Assembly: GCF_000744655.1 (NCBI RefSeq)
Contig: NZ_JQMJ01000004.1
Location: 558,001 to 622,000 of the forward strand
DNA from: Streptacidiphilus rugosus AM-16
GTDB lineage: Bacteria > Actinomycetota > Actinomycetes > Streptomycetales > Streptomycetaceae
Direction: 5' to 3'
Length of the DNA: 64,000 bases
Below are positions 1 to 10,200 of this stretch, one piece after another. The notes beneath the pieces are model-generated. The model had not been told where the DNA came from. It ran no database searches and saw nothing but the letters and a program-made list of their open reading frames with translations. Made by a program: the position numbers and the translations under genes. Numbering within the stretch: position 1 is the stretch's first letter; each line of letters opens with the position of its first letter.

Positions 1-996
1 GGGTCGGTGACGTTCAACCAGGACAACCTCGGCAAGCTCGACGCGGCGCTCAAGTCCGCACTGACCGGCAAGGACCTGTCCAAGGTCGACATCGCGATGG
101 TCGTCAACGTGGCCGCCGACTACTGGAAGGCGGGCCAGGTCGGCTTCCTCAAGGGCTGCGCGGACCTCGGCGTCTCGAACGCCAAGTGCACCTACTTCGC
201 CCCGCCCAACGGCAAGCTGACCGAGCAGAGCTCGGAGTTGGAGACGCTCCGCTCCCAGGGCGTCACCGGCTACTCGATCTCCGCGATCGACCCGACCTCC
301 GCCGCGGGCACCATCCACACCGACGTCTCCGGCGGCATCAGCGTGCTGGCGATCGACTCCCCGCTGCCGGGCACCGACGCGGCCTCGCTCTACCTCGGCA
401 CGCCGAACTACACCGCCGGGTTCCAGGCGGGCACCGCGATGAAGCAGGTGCTGGGCGGCAGCGGGAAGGTCGCCATCCTGGTCGGCTCGCTCACCGCCTC
501 CAACGCCACCCAGCGGATCCAGGGCTTCGAGGACGCGCTGAAGGGCACCGGCATCACCATCGCCCAGAAGGTCAACGACAACCTGTCGGCGGGCACCGCG
601 ACGTCCGACGCCGAGACCATCCTGGCCAACAACCCCGACGTCACCGGCCTGTACGGGGTGTACTCCTACGACGGACCGGCACTGGCACAGGCGGTCACCT
701 CGGCCGGCAAGACCGGATCGGTCCACATCGTCTCGGACGACTCCGACGCACAGACCCTGCAGTTCATCCAGTCGGGCGTCATCTCCGGGACCGTCGTGCA
801 GATGCCCTACCAGCAGGGTTACACGGGGGCCTACATCCTGGCCGCCGAGAAGGTGCTGGGCAAGGACGCCACCATGGCGATCGTCAAGCCCTACCTCGAG
901 TCCGACGGATCGACCCTCAGCTCCGGCGTGGGCCTGGTGACCAAGTCGGACCTGAGCGCCTATCAGTCCCTCGAGTCGCAGCTGGGAATCGGCTGA
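1..996 (+). CDS. Sugar ABC transporter substrate-binding protein (5' end outside window)
   Basis: Extracellular ligand-binding protein of a ribose/xylose/arabinose-type importer. The reading frame is open from base 1, and no signal peptide or lipobox is visible, so the N-terminus lies upstream. The visible 331 residues show the two-lobed periplasmic-binding-protein pattern, with a first-lobe stretch (VAADYWKAGQVGFLKGCAD) and a hinge-type segment near YGVYSYDGPALAQAV. The stop is 2 bp before the ATPase start, and the next genes are the ATPase, permease and araBDA, so L-arabinose is the probable ligand. That specificity is inferred from neighbours only. Confidence 0.9.
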   Translation, partial: GSVTFNQDNLGKLDAALKSALTGKDLSKVDIAMVVNVAADYWKAGQVGFLKGCADLGVSNAKCTYFAPPNGKLTEQSSELETLRSQGVTGYSISAIDPTSAAGTIHTDVSGGISVLAIDSPLPGTDAASLYLGTPNYTAGFQAGTAMKQVLGGSGKVAILVGSLTASNATQRIQGFEDALKGTGITIAQKVNDNLSAGTATSDAETILANNPDVTGLYGVYSYDGPALAQAVTSAGKTGSVHIVSDDSDAQTLQFIQSGVISGTVVQMPYQQGYTGAYILAAEKVLGKDATMAIVKPYLESDGSTLSSGVGLVTKSDLSAYQSLESQLGIG

Positions 997-998
997 CC

Positions 999-2714
999 AT
1001 GAGCGCAGCGAACCACCACCCCGGCCGCGCGGTCACCGCGCGGCTGCGGGGGGTCCACAAGTCCTACGGTCCGGTGCGCGTCCTCGACCTGCCGGAGCTC
1101 GACCTCTACGCCGGGCAGGTGGTCGGCGTCGTCGGGGAGAACGGCGCGGGAAAGTCCACGCTGATGGGCACCCTGGCCGGCTCGGTCCATCGCGACGGCG
1201 GCGAGATCGAGATCGACGGCCGGGCGCTGACCCCCGGTTCCACCGAGGCCGCCGGACATCTCGGCGTCGCCCTGGTGTCCCAGGAGTTCCCCCTGGTGGG
1301 CCAGTTGTCCGTCGCGGAGAACCTGCTGCTCGGCCGACGTCCGCGCGAGTCGCGCCGCAGACTGCTGGTCGACCGGGCGGCGATGCGCGCCGAGGCGACC
1401 GCGATGCTCGCAGAGATCGGGCTGTCGGCCACGGCGATCCCGGTCACCCGCCTGGTCCGGACGCTGCCCGTGCCGACCCGGCAGATGATCGAGATCGCCA
1501 AGGCCTGGGGCCGCGAACCGAAGCTGCTGATCCTGGACGAGCCGACGTCCTCGCTCGGTCCGGTCGAGGCCGAGGTGGTGCTCGGGCTGGCCAGGACGCT
1601 GGCCGAGCGCGGCGGTGCGGTGCTCTTCATCGGGCACCGGCTCGACGAGGTGCGGGAGGTCAGCGACCGGATCCTGGTGCTGCGCAACGGCAGACTGGTG
1701 GCCGACCTCACCCCGGCGGAGGCCGACGAGGAACGGCTGATCAGGGAGATGGTCGGCGGCGAGATCGCGCACGGCGAGCCGAAAGCCCGGCCCGCCTCCA
1801 GCCCGGTCATGCTCGACGTCACGCAGCTGACCGCCGACGGGCTCGGGCCGGTGGATCTGACGGTGCGCCAGGGCGAGATCCTCGGCGTGGCGGGCCTGAT
1901 GGGTTCGGGTCGCAGCAGACTGATCCACACCGTCGCCGGCGCGCAGCCCTCGACCGGCGGCACCATGCTCCTGGGCGGCGCGCCGTACGCGCCGCGCGGG
2001 CCCGGGGACGGCACGGCGGCCAGGATCGCGCTGATCCCGGAGGACCGCAAGGAGCAGTCCCTGGTGGCCTTCGCGCCGATCCGGGCCAACGTCGTCCTCT
2101 CGGTACTGCGCCGGATCAGCACCCGGGGCCTGCTCGGGCCGCGGCGCGAGCGGGCCGAGGCGAAGCGGATCACCGAGAACGTCAACGTCCGGATGCAGTC
2201 GGTGGAGCAGCCCATCGGCTCCCTCTCCGGCGGCAACCAGCAGCGGGCGATCTTCGGCCGCGCCTTCGCCGCTGGCCCCCGTCTGCTGCTGCTCGACGAG
2301 CCCACGCGCGGCGTCGACGTAGGGGCCAAGGCGGAGATCTACGAGCTGATCGACCGCGCGGCCGAGGACGGCGCGGCCGTGCTGGTCGCCTCCTCCGAAC
2401 TGGAGGAACTGCTGTGGATCTGCCACCGGATCGCGGTGATGAACCACGGCCGGGTGGTCGCCGTCCTCGACCGGACGGAGGCCACCAAGGAACGCATCAT
2501 GACGGCCGCGGCCGGCACCTCCCACCCCTCCCGCTCCTCCCCCGACCGGGGAGCGACGCCACCAGGAGCGACCGCACCCGTCGCCGCCGAGCCAGGCGCC
2601 ACCGAGCCTGTCGCCTCGGAGCCCGCCGGGTCCGAGCCCGCGGCCGGTTCGACCGACGCCCCCGCACCGCACTCCACCGACCCGCTGACGACGAAGAACG
2701 GAGCCTCCGCATGA
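999..2714 (+). CDS. Sugar ABC transporter ATP-binding protein, duplicated NBD (AraG/RbsA type)
   Basis: Cytoplasmic ATPase of 571 residues energising the importer. The first nucleotide-binding domain has Walker A GENGAGKST at about residues 46-54 and a Walker B ending LLILDEPTSS. The second has the usual weak P-loop (GLMGSGRS), the signature LSGGNQQ and an intact LLLLDEPTRGVD. About 60 C-terminal residues are a low-complexity Pro/Ala/Glu/Ser tail that is not part of the fold. The start is the ATG 2 bp after the binding-protein stop, and the end overlaps the permease start as ATGA, so the three genes are probably co-translated. Confidence 0.93.
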   Translation: MSAANHHPGRAVTARLRGVHKSYGPVRVLDLPELDLYAGQVVGVVGENGAGKSTLMGTLAGSVHRDGGEIEIDGRALTPGSTEAAGHLGVALVSQEFPLVGQLSVAENLLLGRRPRESRRRLLVDRAAMRAEATAMLAEIGLSATAIPVTRLVRTLPVPTRQMIEIAKAWGREPKLLILDEPTSSLGPVEAEVVLGLARTLAERGGAVLFIGHRLDEVREVSDRILVLRNGRLVADLTPAEADEERLIREMVGGEIAHGEPKARPASSPVMLDVTQLTADGLGPVDLTVRQGEILGVAGLMGSGRSRLIHTVAGAQPSTGGTMLLGGAPYAPRGPGDGTAARIALIPEDRKEQSLVAFAPIRANVVLSVLRRISTRGLLGPRRERAEAKRITENVNVRMQSVEQPIGSLSGGNQQRAIFGRAFAAGPRLLLLDEPTRGVDVGAKAEIYELIDRAAEDGAAVLVASSELEELLWICHRIAVMNHGRVVAVLDRTEATKERIMTAAAGTSHPSRSSPDRGATPPGATAPVAAEPGATEPVASEPAGSEPAAGSTDAPAPHSTDPLTTKNGASA

Positions 2715-3730
2715 GCGCCCAGAGCACGCTCGCACCCGAGCAGACCGCGCCGCGTGCGCGTCCGGCCGCCGCCGCACTGGTCCGCAGGCTCGCCGCTTCC
2801 CCGGAGGCCGGGGTGATCATCGCCTGCGTGCTGGTGTTCGTCGGGATCGCGGCCGACGCGCCCACCTACACCGCCGTCGGGAACCTCCAGGTGATGGGCC
2901 GTGACCTCTCCCAGGTCGGCATCCTCGCGATCGGCGAGTCACTGGTCATCCTGACCGGCGGCATCGACCTGTCGGTGGGGGCGCTCGCGGGCCTGGCCGG
3001 CATCCTGACGGCGTGGCTGAACGTCGACCAGGGGCTCCCCGCCCCGGTCGCGATCGTGGTGACGCTGGCGGTCTGCGGCGCGGTCGGCCTGTGGCACGGC
3101 ACCATGGTCACCCGGCTGAACGTGCCGCCCTTCGTGATCACCCTGGTCACCTACACGGTGGCGCAGGGCACGGCACTGGCGATCACCAGCGGCTCGCCGG
3201 TCAACAACATCTCGCCGCTGTTCAGCAACCTGAGCCAGTACTACATCGGGGAGGTGCCGGTTCCCGCGCTCTTCTTCGTCGGGGCGGCCGTGGTCGCCTG
3301 GTTCGTGCTGGAACGCACGTACGTCGGTCGGCAGATCTACGCGGTGGGCGGCAACAAGGAGGCGGCGCGGCTCGCGGGCATCCCCACGGCACGGCGGATC
3401 ACCTCCACCTACGTGGCGAGCGCGGTGCTGGCCGGGGTCGTCGGGATCCTGGTGATCGGCAGGATGAACGTGGCCGACCCCTCGGTGGGGCCGGGCTGGG
3501 AGCTGACGGCCATCGCGGCGGCGGTGGTCGGCGGGATGTCGCTCTTCGGCGGCGAGGGCCGGATCGCCGGCATCGCCGCGGGGGCGATCCTGCTGGAGTT
3601 CATCACCAACGGGCTGCTGGCGCTGAAGGTCAGCCCCTACGACCAGCAGGTCGTGCAGGGCGCGGTGCTGGGCATCGCGATCCTGCTGGACCGCGTCCGT
3701 GCACGCTACTTCGGCCGCGCACGACGCTGA
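2711..3730 (+). CDS. Sugar ABC transporter permease (AraH/RbsC type)
   Basis: Integral membrane channel subunit of 339 residues with about ten hydrophobic segments. Family marks include GESLVILTGGIDLSVGALAG near the first third and AVGGNKEAARLAGI in the cytoplasmic EAA-like loop. The ATG overlaps the ATPase stop (ATGA), which fixes the start. It completes a binding protein-ATPase-permease importer directly upstream of the arabinose catabolic genes. The substrate is inferred from that context. Confidence 0.93.
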   Translation: MSAQSTLAPEQTAPRARPAAAALVRRLAASPEAGVIIACVLVFVGIAADAPTYTAVGNLQVMGRDLSQVGILAIGESLVILTGGIDLSVGALAGLAGILTAWLNVDQGLPAPVAIVVTLAVCGAVGLWHGTMVTRLNVPPFVITLVTYTVAQGTALAITSGSPVNNISPLFSNLSQYYIGEVPVPALFFVGAAVVAWFVLERTYVGRQIYAVGGNKEAARLAGIPTARRITSTYVASAVLAGVVGILVIGRMNVADPSVGPGWELTAIAAAVVGGMSLFGGEGRIAGIAAGAILLEFITNGLLALKVSPYDQQVVQGAVLGIAILLDRVRARYFGRARR

Positions 3731-4233
3731 GCGCGACGCGGTCGCGGTCGCGGTCGCGGTCGCGGAGAAGCTCGCCGCGCTGCCGATGGTCGGGCCGGTC
3801 CACTCCTACCTCCCCTGGCTCTCGGCCCTGCCGATCCTCGGCGACATGGCGTTCGCCCTGCTCGCGCTCGTCGCGGGTCCGGCCGGTCGCGCCGATCGGC
3901 CGGGCCGGGCCAGTCGGCCGGTCGGTCCGTGGGTCCCACCGGGCGGGCACGTCGCGCCGATCGGTCGGGCAGTCCCCCGGGTCCCGCCGGGTCGGGCCGG
4001 TCCGGCCGGGACCGCGGTGGACGGGCGGCGGGTGGGGCGGGTGCCTCCTCCCTCCCCGCCGCCGTCGTCGTCGGCCCCGCGCGCGGTGCCCTCCGCGTGT
4101 CCACCACCCGGGATGCGCGAGGGACTTCGTCCGATGCCTTGACGCTCAGCGAATGTTAGCGCTAACAATAGGACGCATCCCCAGCCCGCCTCCCGGGAGC
4201 CCGCCCGCCTCGCCACAGAATGTGAGCGTTCAC
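3731..4233 (+). promoter_or_regulatory. Gene-free interval with hexamer repeat and araB promoter region
   Basis: About 500 bp between the permease and araB. It begins with four tandem CGGTCG units (3739-3762). A G/C low-complexity stretch rich in GGTCGGGCC-like words follows, with frames that look like no protein. The last 80 bp hold two LacI-family palindromes, listed separately, so the araBDA promoter is probably here. An open frame at 3699-4142 was judged non-coding. Confidence 0.5.
4154..4167. promoter_or_regulatory. LacI-family operator, perfect palindrome
   Basis: TGTTAGCGCTAACA is a perfect 14-bp palindrome with the central CG typical of LacI/GalR operators. It lies 66 bp before the araB start. 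The cognate repressor is not in the window. Control of araBDA by an AraR-like LacI protein is an inference from position. Confidence 0.75.
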
Positions 4234-4234
4234 A
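4221..4234. promoter_or_regulatory. Second LacI-type operator touching the araB start codon
   Basis: TGTGAGCGTTCACA is a 14-bp inverted repeat with one mismatched pair at its centre. It keeps the same NNNAGCG layout as the upstream palindrome 67 bp away. Its last base is the A of the proposed araB ATG. Two sites at this spacing could support cooperative or looping repression. Confidence 0.6.
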
Positions 4235-5937
4235 TGAATCGCACACCGCCACCCCGGGTGACCGTCGGCGTGGACTTCGGCACCCTCTCCGGCCGCGCGG
4301 TCGTCGTCTCGGTCGAGGACGGCACGCAACTCGCCGACGCCGTGCACGAGTACCGCCACGGGGTCGTGGAGCACGCTCTCCCCGGGGGCGGGACGGCCCT
4401 CGGGCCCGACTGGGCGCTGCAGATCCCCGAGGACTGGCGCGAGGTGCTGCGCACCGCGGTGCCCAAGGCGCTCGCGCTCGCCGGGGTGACGCCTGATCAG
4501 GTCATCGGCATCGGAACCGACTTCACCGCCTGCACGGTGCTGCCGACCACCGCCGACGGCACCCCGCTCTGCGAGCTCCCCGCGTACGCCGACCGCCCGC
4601 ACGCCTTCCCCAAGCTGTGGCGTCACCACGCGGCCCAAACGCACGCGGACCGGATCAACGCGCTCGCGGCCGAACGCGGCGAGGCCTGGCTGCCCCGCTA
4701 CGGCGGGAGGATCTCCAGCGAGTGGCAGTACGCCAAGGCGCTCCAACTGCTGGAGGAGGACCCCGAGGTCTACGCCGCCGCCGACCGCTGGATCGAGGCC
4801 GCGGACTGGATCGTCCGGGAGCTGACCGGCGTGGAGACCCGGAACACCTGCACGGCCGGCTACAAGGGCATCCACCAGGACGGCCGCTACCCGGCCGCGG
4901 AGTTCCTGGCCGCGCTCGACCCCGGCTTCGCCGGCTTCACCGCCAAGCTGGACCACCCGCTCGCGCCGCTCGGCGGCCGCGCGGGCGCCCTGACCGCCCG
5001 GGCGGCGGCCTGGACCGGGATCATTGAGGGGACCCCGGTGTGCGTGGGAAACGTCGACGCCCACGTCACCAGCGCCGCCGCCCGGGCCCTCGACCCCGGC
5101 CACCTGCTGGCGATCATGGGGACCAGCACCTGCCACATCCTCAACTCCGACGTCCTGGCCGAGGTCCCCGGCATGTGCGGGGTGGTCCGCGACGGCGTGG
5201 TGCCGGGACTGTGGGGGTACGAGGCCGGCCAGAGCGGCGTCGGCGACATCTTCGCCTGGGCCGCGCGGACCGTGCTGCCGGAGTCCTACGCCGCCGAGGC
5301 CCGCGAACGCGGCCTGTCCGCGCACGAGCTGCTGACGGAGAAGGCCGCGGATCAGCCGGTCGGCGGGCACGGCCTGGTCGCACTCGACTGGCACAGCGGC
5401 AACCGCTCGGTGCTGGTCGACCACCGGCTCTCCGGGCTGCTGCTGGGCCTGACCCTGGACACCCGCCCTGAGGAGATCTACCGGGCGCTGCTGGAGTCCA
5501 CCGCCTTCGGCACGCGGGTGATCGTCGAGGCGTTCGAGCGCGCGGGCGTGCCGGTCACCGAGTTCACCGTGGCCGGTGGCCTGGCGAAGAACCGGTTCCT
5601 GATGCAGCTCTACAGCGACGTGCTGCGCCGCCCGGTCAACCTGATCGGCTCGGACCAGGGCCCGGCCCTCGGCTCGGCGATCCACGCGGCGGTGGCGGCG
5701 GGGGCGTACCCGGACATCCCCTCCGCCTCGGCCGCGATGGGCCGGGTCGAGCGTGCCGTGTACCGCCCCGACCCGGCACGCGCCGCCGCCTACGACGCGC
5801 TGTTCGCCGAGTACCGCGCACTGCACGACCACTTCGGCCGCGAGCACGGCACTGGCGGTGCCGGCGCCATGCACCGCCTGCGCGCCCTGCGCGACGCGGC
5901 CCGCGTCGGCCTCGACCAGGAAGGCATCCCGCAGTGA
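4234..5937 (+). CDS. araB: L-ribulokinase
   Basis: Phosphorylates L-ribulose to L-ribulose 5-phosphate. The 567 residues match the usual ribulokinase length. An FGGY-kinase ATPase fold opens with [16 protein letters not shown], and C-terminal motifs include [17 protein letters not shown] and the nucleotide-binding [20 protein letters not shown] 4234 was chosen because homology begins nine residues later; GTG 4222 is an in-frame alternative. No good Shine-Dalgarno sequence is seen, so the message may be nearly leaderless. It ends in a GTGA overlap with araD. Confidence 0.93.
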   Translation: MNRTPPPRVTVGVDFGTLSGRAVVVSVEDGTQLADAVHEYRHGVVEHALPGGGTALGPDWALQIPEDWREVLRTAVPKALALAGVTPDQVIGIGTDFTACTVLPTTADGTPLCELPAYADRPHAFPKLWRHHAAQTHADRINALAAERGEAWLPRYGGRISSEWQYAKALQLLEEDPEVYAAADRWIEAADWIVRELTGVETRNTCTAGYKGIHQDGRYPAAEFLAALDPGFAGFTAKLDHPLAPLGGRAGALTARAAAWTGIIEGTPVCVGNVDAHVTSAAARALDPGHLLAIMGTSTCHILNSDVLAEVPGMCGVVRDGVVPGLWGYEAGQSGVGDIFAWAARTVLPESYAAEARERGLSAHELLTEKAADQPVGGHGLVALDWHSGNRSVLVDHRLSGLLLGLTLDTRPEEIYRALLESTAFGTRVIVEAFERAGVPVTEFTVAGGLAKNRFLMQLYSDVLRRPVNLIGSDQGPALGSAIHAAVAAGAYPDIPSASAAMGRVERAVYRPDPARAAAYDALFAEYRALHDHFGREHGTGGAGAMHRLRALRDAARVGLDQEGIPQ

Positions 5938-6668
5938 CCGACATCGACGCCCGCGCGGCCGAAGCCGCCGGCTCGGCCAACGTGATCGAGGCGCTGAAGG
6001 CCGAGGTCTGTGCGCTCCACGCGGAGCTGCTGCGCTGGGGACTGGTGGCCTGGACGGCCGGGAACGTGAGCGCCAGGGTGCCCGGCGCGGAGCTGCTGGT
6101 GATCAAGCCCAGCGGGGTCTCCTACGACGAGCTGACGCCGCAGAAGATGATCGTGGCGGATCTCGACGGCACGGTGGTCCAGGGCGACTACGCGCCCTCC
6201 TCCGACACCGCCGCGCACGCCTACGTCTACCGGGCCATGCCCGAGGTCGGGGGTGTGGTGCACACCCACTCCCCGTACGCCACGGCCTGGGCGGCGCTCG
6301 GCGAGCCGATCCCCTGCGCGATCACCGCCATGGGCGACGAGTTCGGCGACGACATCCCGGTCGGTCCGTTCGCGCTGATCGGGGACGACTCGATCGGGCG
6401 GGGCATCGTGGCCACCCTCGCCGGGCACCGCTCCCCCGCGGTGCTGATGCGGCAGCACGGCGTCTTCACCATCGGCGGCAGCGCCAAGGCCGCCGTCAAG
6501 GCGGCGGTGATGTGCGAGGACGTCGCCCGGACCATGCACCTGGCCCGCCAGCTCGGCCCGGTGGCCCGGCTGCCCCAGGCCGACATCGACCGTCTGCACG
6601 ACCGCTACCAGCACGTGTACGGCCAGCAGCAGCCCACCACCGCGCACTCCGAAGGAGCCCCGGCATGA
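5934..6668 (+). CDS. araD: L-ribulose-5-phosphate 4-epimerase
   Basis: Class II aldolase/adducin-fold zinc enzyme converting L-ribulose 5-phosphate to D-xylulose 5-phosphate. It has 244 residues. Visible marks are the N-terminal WTAGNVSAR, the substrate-phosphate segment [11 protein letters not shown], the zinc-binding HTHSPYAT and a later RQHGVFTIG. The GTG start overlaps the araB stop, and the end overlaps the araA start, so araB-araD-araA form a tightly coupled operon feeding the pentose phosphate pathway. Confidence 0.95.
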   Translation: MTDIDARAAEAAGSANVIEALKAEVCALHAELLRWGLVAWTAGNVSARVPGAELLVIKPSGVSYDELTPQKMIVADLDGTVVQGDYAPSSDTAAHAYVYRAMPEVGGVVHTHSPYATAWAALGEPIPCAITAMGDEFGDDIPVGPFALIGDDSIGRGIVATLAGHRSPAVLMRQHGVFTIGGSAKAAVKAAVMCEDVARTMHLARQLGPVARLPQADIDRLHDRYQHVYGQQQPTTAHSEGAPA

Positions 6669-8170
6669 CCCTTCCCGTCACCCATGAGGTCTGGTTCCTC
6701 ACCGGCAGCCAGGACCTCTACGGCGAGGAGACGCTGCGCCAGGTCGCGGAGCAGTCGCAGGCGATCGCGGCCGAGCTGACCTCACGCCTGGCGGCGCCGG
6801 TCGAGCTGGTGTGGAAGCCGCTGCTCAAGGACGCGGCCGCGATCCGCAGAGCGATGCTGGACGCGAACGGCGCGGACGCCTGCGTCGGGGTGATCGCCTG
6901 GATGCACACCTTCTCGCCGGCCAAGATGTGGATCTCCGGGCTGGACGCGCTGCGCAAGCCGCTGCTGCACCTGCACACGCAGAGCAACGTGGCGCTGCCG
7001 TGGTCCACCATCGACATGGACTTCATGAACCTCAACCAGGCCGCCCACGGCGACCGCGAGTTCGGCTACGTGCAGACCCGGCTCGGCCTGGCCCGCAAGA
7101 CCGTCGCCGGGCATGTGACGACGCCGTCGGTCGCCGCGCGCGTCGACAGCTGGATCCGGGCGGCGATCGGGCGCACCGAACTGTCCACGCTGCGGCTGGC
7201 CCGCTTCGGCGACAACATGCGGGACGTGGCGGTGACCGAGGGCGACAAGGTCGAGGCTCAGCTGCGCTTCGGCGTCTCGGTCAACACCTACGGGGTCAAC
7301 GAGCTCGTGGCCGCCGTCGACGCGGCCACGGACGCGGCCGTGACCGAGCTGGTCAAGGAGTACCAGGACCGCTACGAGGTCGCCGCCGAACTGCGCGAGG
7401 GCGGCGAGCGGCACGAGTCGCTGCGCTACGCGGCACGGATCGAGCTGGGCCTGCGCGGCTTCCTCCAGGACGGCGGATTCTCGGCCTTCACCACCAACTT
7501 CGAGGACCTTGGCGGTCTGCGGCAGCTCCCGGGCCTGGCCGTGCAGCGGCTGATGGCCGACGGCTACGGCTTCGCCGGCGAGGGCGACTGGAAGACGTCC
7601 GTGCTGGTCCGGACACTGAAGGCGATGGCGGTCGGCCTGCCGGGCGGCACCTCGTTCATGGAGGACTACACCTACGACCTGACTCCCGGCAGCGAGCTGG
7701 TGCTGGGCTCGCACATGCTGGAGGTCTGCCCGTCCATCGCCGCCGGCACGCCGCGCGTGGAGATCCACCCGCTGGGCATCGGCGGGCGGGAGGATCCGGT
7801 CCGGATGGTCTTCGACGCGGCGCCCGGCGCGGCGCTGGTGATGGGCATGGCCGATCTGGGCGACCGCTTTCGGCTGGTCGCGAACGAGATCGACGTCGTC
7901 GCCCCGCCGCAGCCGCTGCCGAAGCTGCCGGTGGCCCGAGCCGTGTGGCGGCCCCGTCCCGACCTGGCGACCTCCGCCGAGTCGTGGATCACCGCGGGCG
8001 GCCCCCACCACACGGTGTACTCCAGCGCGCTCGACGGCGAGCAGCTCGCCGACCTGGCCGAGATGACCCGGACCGAGCTGGTCCTGATCGACGCCGCCAC
8101 GACCCCGCGCGGCCTGGTCAGGGAGCTGCGCTGGAACCAGGCCTACCACCGGCTGGCCCAGGGGTTCTGA
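6665..8170 (+). CDS. araA: L-arabinose isomerase
   Basis: Interconverts L-arabinose and L-ribulose, the first intracellular step of this pathway. It has 501 residues, the normal family length. Family-specific stretches include [15 protein letters not shown] at the N-terminus, [33 protein letters not shown] with an active-site Glu, and [12 protein letters not shown] with a metal-ligand His. The ATG overlaps the araD stop (ATGA). It is the last gene of the arabinose operon. Confidence 0.97.
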   Translation: MTLPVTHEVWFLTGSQDLYGEETLRQVAEQSQAIAAELTSRLAAPVELVWKPLLKDAAAIRRAMLDANGADACVGVIAWMHTFSPAKMWISGLDALRKPLLHLHTQSNVALPWSTIDMDFMNLNQAAHGDREFGYVQTRLGLARKTVAGHVTTPSVAARVDSWIRAAIGRTELSTLRLARFGDNMRDVAVTEGDKVEAQLRFGVSVNTYGVNELVAAVDAATDAAVTELVKEYQDRYEVAAELREGGERHESLRYAARIELGLRGFLQDGGFSAFTTNFEDLGGLRQLPGLAVQRLMADGYGFAGEGDWKTSVLVRTLKAMAVGLPGGTSFMEDYTYDLTPGSELVLGSHMLEVCPSIAAGTPRVEIHPLGIGGREDPVRMVFDAAPGAALVMGMADLGDRFRLVANEIDVVAPPQPLPKLPVARAVWRPRPDLATSAESWITAGGPHHTVYSSALDGEQLADLAEMTRTELVLIDAATTPRGLVRELRWNQAYHRLAQGF

Positions 8171-8255
8171 CGGCGTCGGCGGACCGTCGGGGTGGCATGA
8201 TCGCTCCCGGGCGTCCGCCCAGCCCGCAACGGCAAGAGCCACGATCGGAGCCTCC

Positions 8256-9590
8256 ATGTCATCGTCGTCGCCGTCGAACGCAGCGCCCTCGGACCCCGCG
8301 CCCTCGGACCCCGCGCCGTCGGACGCAGCGCTGTGGACCAACTGGGCGGGCAGTCTCCGCTACTCGGCCGCGCGCCGTCACGAGCCGGCGAGCGTCGACG
8401 AGCTGCGGGCGATCGTGCGCGGGGGGACCCGGGTGCGGGCGCTCGGGAGCCGCCACTCGTTCAACACGGTGGCCGACACCGACGGCGATCTGGTCTCCAC
8501 GGCCGCGCTGCCGCCGGTCCTGCGGATCGCCGGGGACCGGCGGTCGGTGCGGGTCGGCGGCGGACTGCGGTACGCGGCCGTGGCGGATCATCTGTGGCGG
8601 GAGGGGTTGGCGCTGGCGAATCTGGCCTCGCTGCCGCACATCTCCGTCGCCGGGGCCGTGGCGACCGGGACCCACGGCTCGGGAAACCGGAACCAGGGCC
8701 TGGGATCGGCGGTGCTGGCTCTTCAACTGGTCACTGCAGAAGGCGAGTTGCAGGAGCTGAGTCGGGCGGACGACGCGCCCGACTTCCCCGGCTCGGTGGT
8801 CGCGCTGGGCGCGCTCGGCGTGGTCACCGAGCTCACGCTCGCCGTGGAGCCGGCGTTCGAGGTGGCGCAGCGGGTCTGGCTGGGCCTGCCGCTGCCCCGG
8901 CTGGCCGAGCAGTTCGAGCAGGTCTTCGCCGCGGCCTACAGCGTCAGCGCCTTCACCACCTGGGGATCGGGCGAGGCGGCGATCTGGCTCAAGCAGCGGA
9001 CGGACGCTCCCGGGGGAGCCCCGACCGTCGCCGGGGCCGTGCCCGCGACCACCGGTCAGCACCCGATCCCCGGTCTGCCGGCCGACCCGTGCACCGCGCA
9101 GCTGGGGGTGCCCGGCCCCTGGCACGAGCGGCTTCCGCACTTCCGGCCGGATTTCACCCCGAGTCGCGGCGACGAGCTGCAGTCCGAGTACCTGCTGCCC
9201 CGTGAGCGCGCGGCCGAGGGGATCACGCGCCTGCGCGCGCTGGGCGACCGGCTCGCACCGGTGCTGCACGTGAGCGAGATCCGCACGGTCGCCGCCGACG
9301 ACCTGTGGCTCAGCCCCGCCTACGGAAGGGACAGCGTCGCCTTCCACTTCACCTGGGTCGCGGACGCCGCGGCGGTGCGGCCGGTGCTGGCGGAGGTCGA
9401 GGCGGCGCTGCGCCCACTGGACGCGCGCCCGCACTGGGGCAAGCTCGCGACCTTCTCGCCCGAGGACCTGGCGGTGGCCTACCCTCGCGCCGGCGACTTC
9501 GTCCGGCTGGCCCGGCGGCTGGACCCTGAGGGCCGTTTCCTGAACCGCTTCGTCGACGAAACCTTCGCCGCGGTCGTCGTTCCGCGGTGA
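8256..9590 (+). CDS. FAD-dependent alditol oxidase (AldO/xylitol oxidase type)
   Basis: Flavoprotein of the VAO/PCMH fold that oxidises alditols such as xylitol or sorbitol to aldoses and makes H2O2. The family is known from the Streptomyces AldO, and this 444-residue protein aligns with it along its length. GSRHSFN (His67) is the expected covalent flavin site, where AldO has GSGHSFN. LASLPHISVAG and ATGTHGSG follow, and PHWGK lies near the end. GGAG sits 5 bp before the ATG. Residues 12-24 repeat PSD-PA units and are probably disordered. It follows araA by 85 bp, but operon membership is unproven. Confidence 0.88.
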   Translation: MSSSSPSNAAPSDPAPSDPAPSDAALWTNWAGSLRYSAARRHEPASVDELRAIVRGGTRVRALGSRHSFNTVADTDGDLVSTAALPPVLRIAGDRRSVRVGGGLRYAAVADHLWREGLALANLASLPHISVAGAVATGTHGSGNRNQGLGSAVLALQLVTAEGELQELSRADDAPDFPGSVVALGALGVVTELTLAVEPAFEVAQRVWLGLPLPRLAEQFEQVFAAAYSVSAFTTWGSGEAAIWLKQRTDAPGGAPTVAGAVPATTGQHPIPGLPADPCTAQLGVPGPWHERLPHFRPDFTPSRGDELQSEYLLPRERAAEGITRLRALGDRLAPVLHVSEIRTVAADDLWLSPAYGRDSVAFHFTWVADAAAVRPVLAEVEAALRPLDARPHWGKLATFSPEDLAVAYPRAGDFVRLARRLDPEGRFLNRFVDETFAAVVVPR

Positions 9591-9678
9591 GACCGGGCGT
9601 GTCCCGCACTGCGGGGCCGCCTCGTCGGGAAGGCTGGCCGCACGGAACCGCACCGCACTGCTCGGAGGGAGCTCCGCC

Positions 9679-10125
9679 GTGGCCGTCGACGTCGTGACCG
9701 AGACCGTGATCGCCCGCCCGCTCACCGAGGTGGCCGGTTACGCCCGGGACCCCTCGAACGCACCGACCTGGTACGCGAACATCACCTCGGTCCGCTGGCG
9801 GACCGAGCCGCCGCTCGCCGTCGGCTCGAAGCTGGACTTCGTCGCGCACTTTCTGGGACGGACCCTGAGGTACACCTACGAGGTGGTCGAGCTCTCGCCC
9901 GGACGGCTCGTCATGCGCACGGCCCAAGGGCCCTTCCCGATGGAGACCAGCTACACCTGGCAGGCCGTCGACGCCGACCACACCCGGATGACGCTCCGCA
10001 ACCGCGGCGAGCCGGGCGGGTTCGCCAGGATGGGCGCGGGAGTGATGGCGGCCGCGATGCGACGCGCCAACACCCGGGACCTGGCGGCCCTCAAGCAGCT
10101 CCTCGAGGCCGCGGCCGCGGCCTGA
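9679..10125 (+). CDS. SRPBCC family protein (polyketide cyclase/START-like)
   Basis: Small 148-residue protein with the helix-grip pattern of the SRPBCC superfamily: an N-terminal strand VVTETVIARPLTEV, then WYANITSVRWRTEPP, the strand pair YTYEVVELSPGRLVMRT and a long C-terminal helix MAAAMRRANTRDLAALKQLLEA. Such proteins bind hydrophobic ligands; no particular ligand can be assigned. The start is GTG with GGAGGGAG about 7 bp upstream. It stands alone, convergent with the lipoprotein gene. Confidence 0.8.
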   Translation: MAVDVVTETVIARPLTEVAGYARDPSNAPTWYANITSVRWRTEPPLAVGSKLDFVAHFLGRTLRYTYEVVELSPGRLVMRTAQGPFPMETSYTWQAVDADHTRMTLRNRGEPGGFARMGAGVMAAAMRRANTRDLAALKQLLEAAAAA

Positions 10126-10200
10126 TCCAGGCCATGGCCGCGGCCCGCTCCGCAGCTGCGGATGAGCGCTGTGGGCGCTGTGCGCAGTGCGAGCGGCGGC

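Noticed and set aside
963..2777. Very long antisense frames over real genes (also at 4162-5874, 6782-8341, 32294-34564 and 58129-60480)
   Set aside because: These are high-GC shadow frames: Arg/Gly/His-rich, no domains, and on the opposite strand of well-identified genes.
3699..4142. Open frame after the permease containing LAALPMVGPVHSYLPWLSALPILGD
   Set aside because: It starts inside the permease, has no ribosome site, and dissolves into Gly/Pro/Arg low complexity over a G/C repeat. Coding use is not supported.
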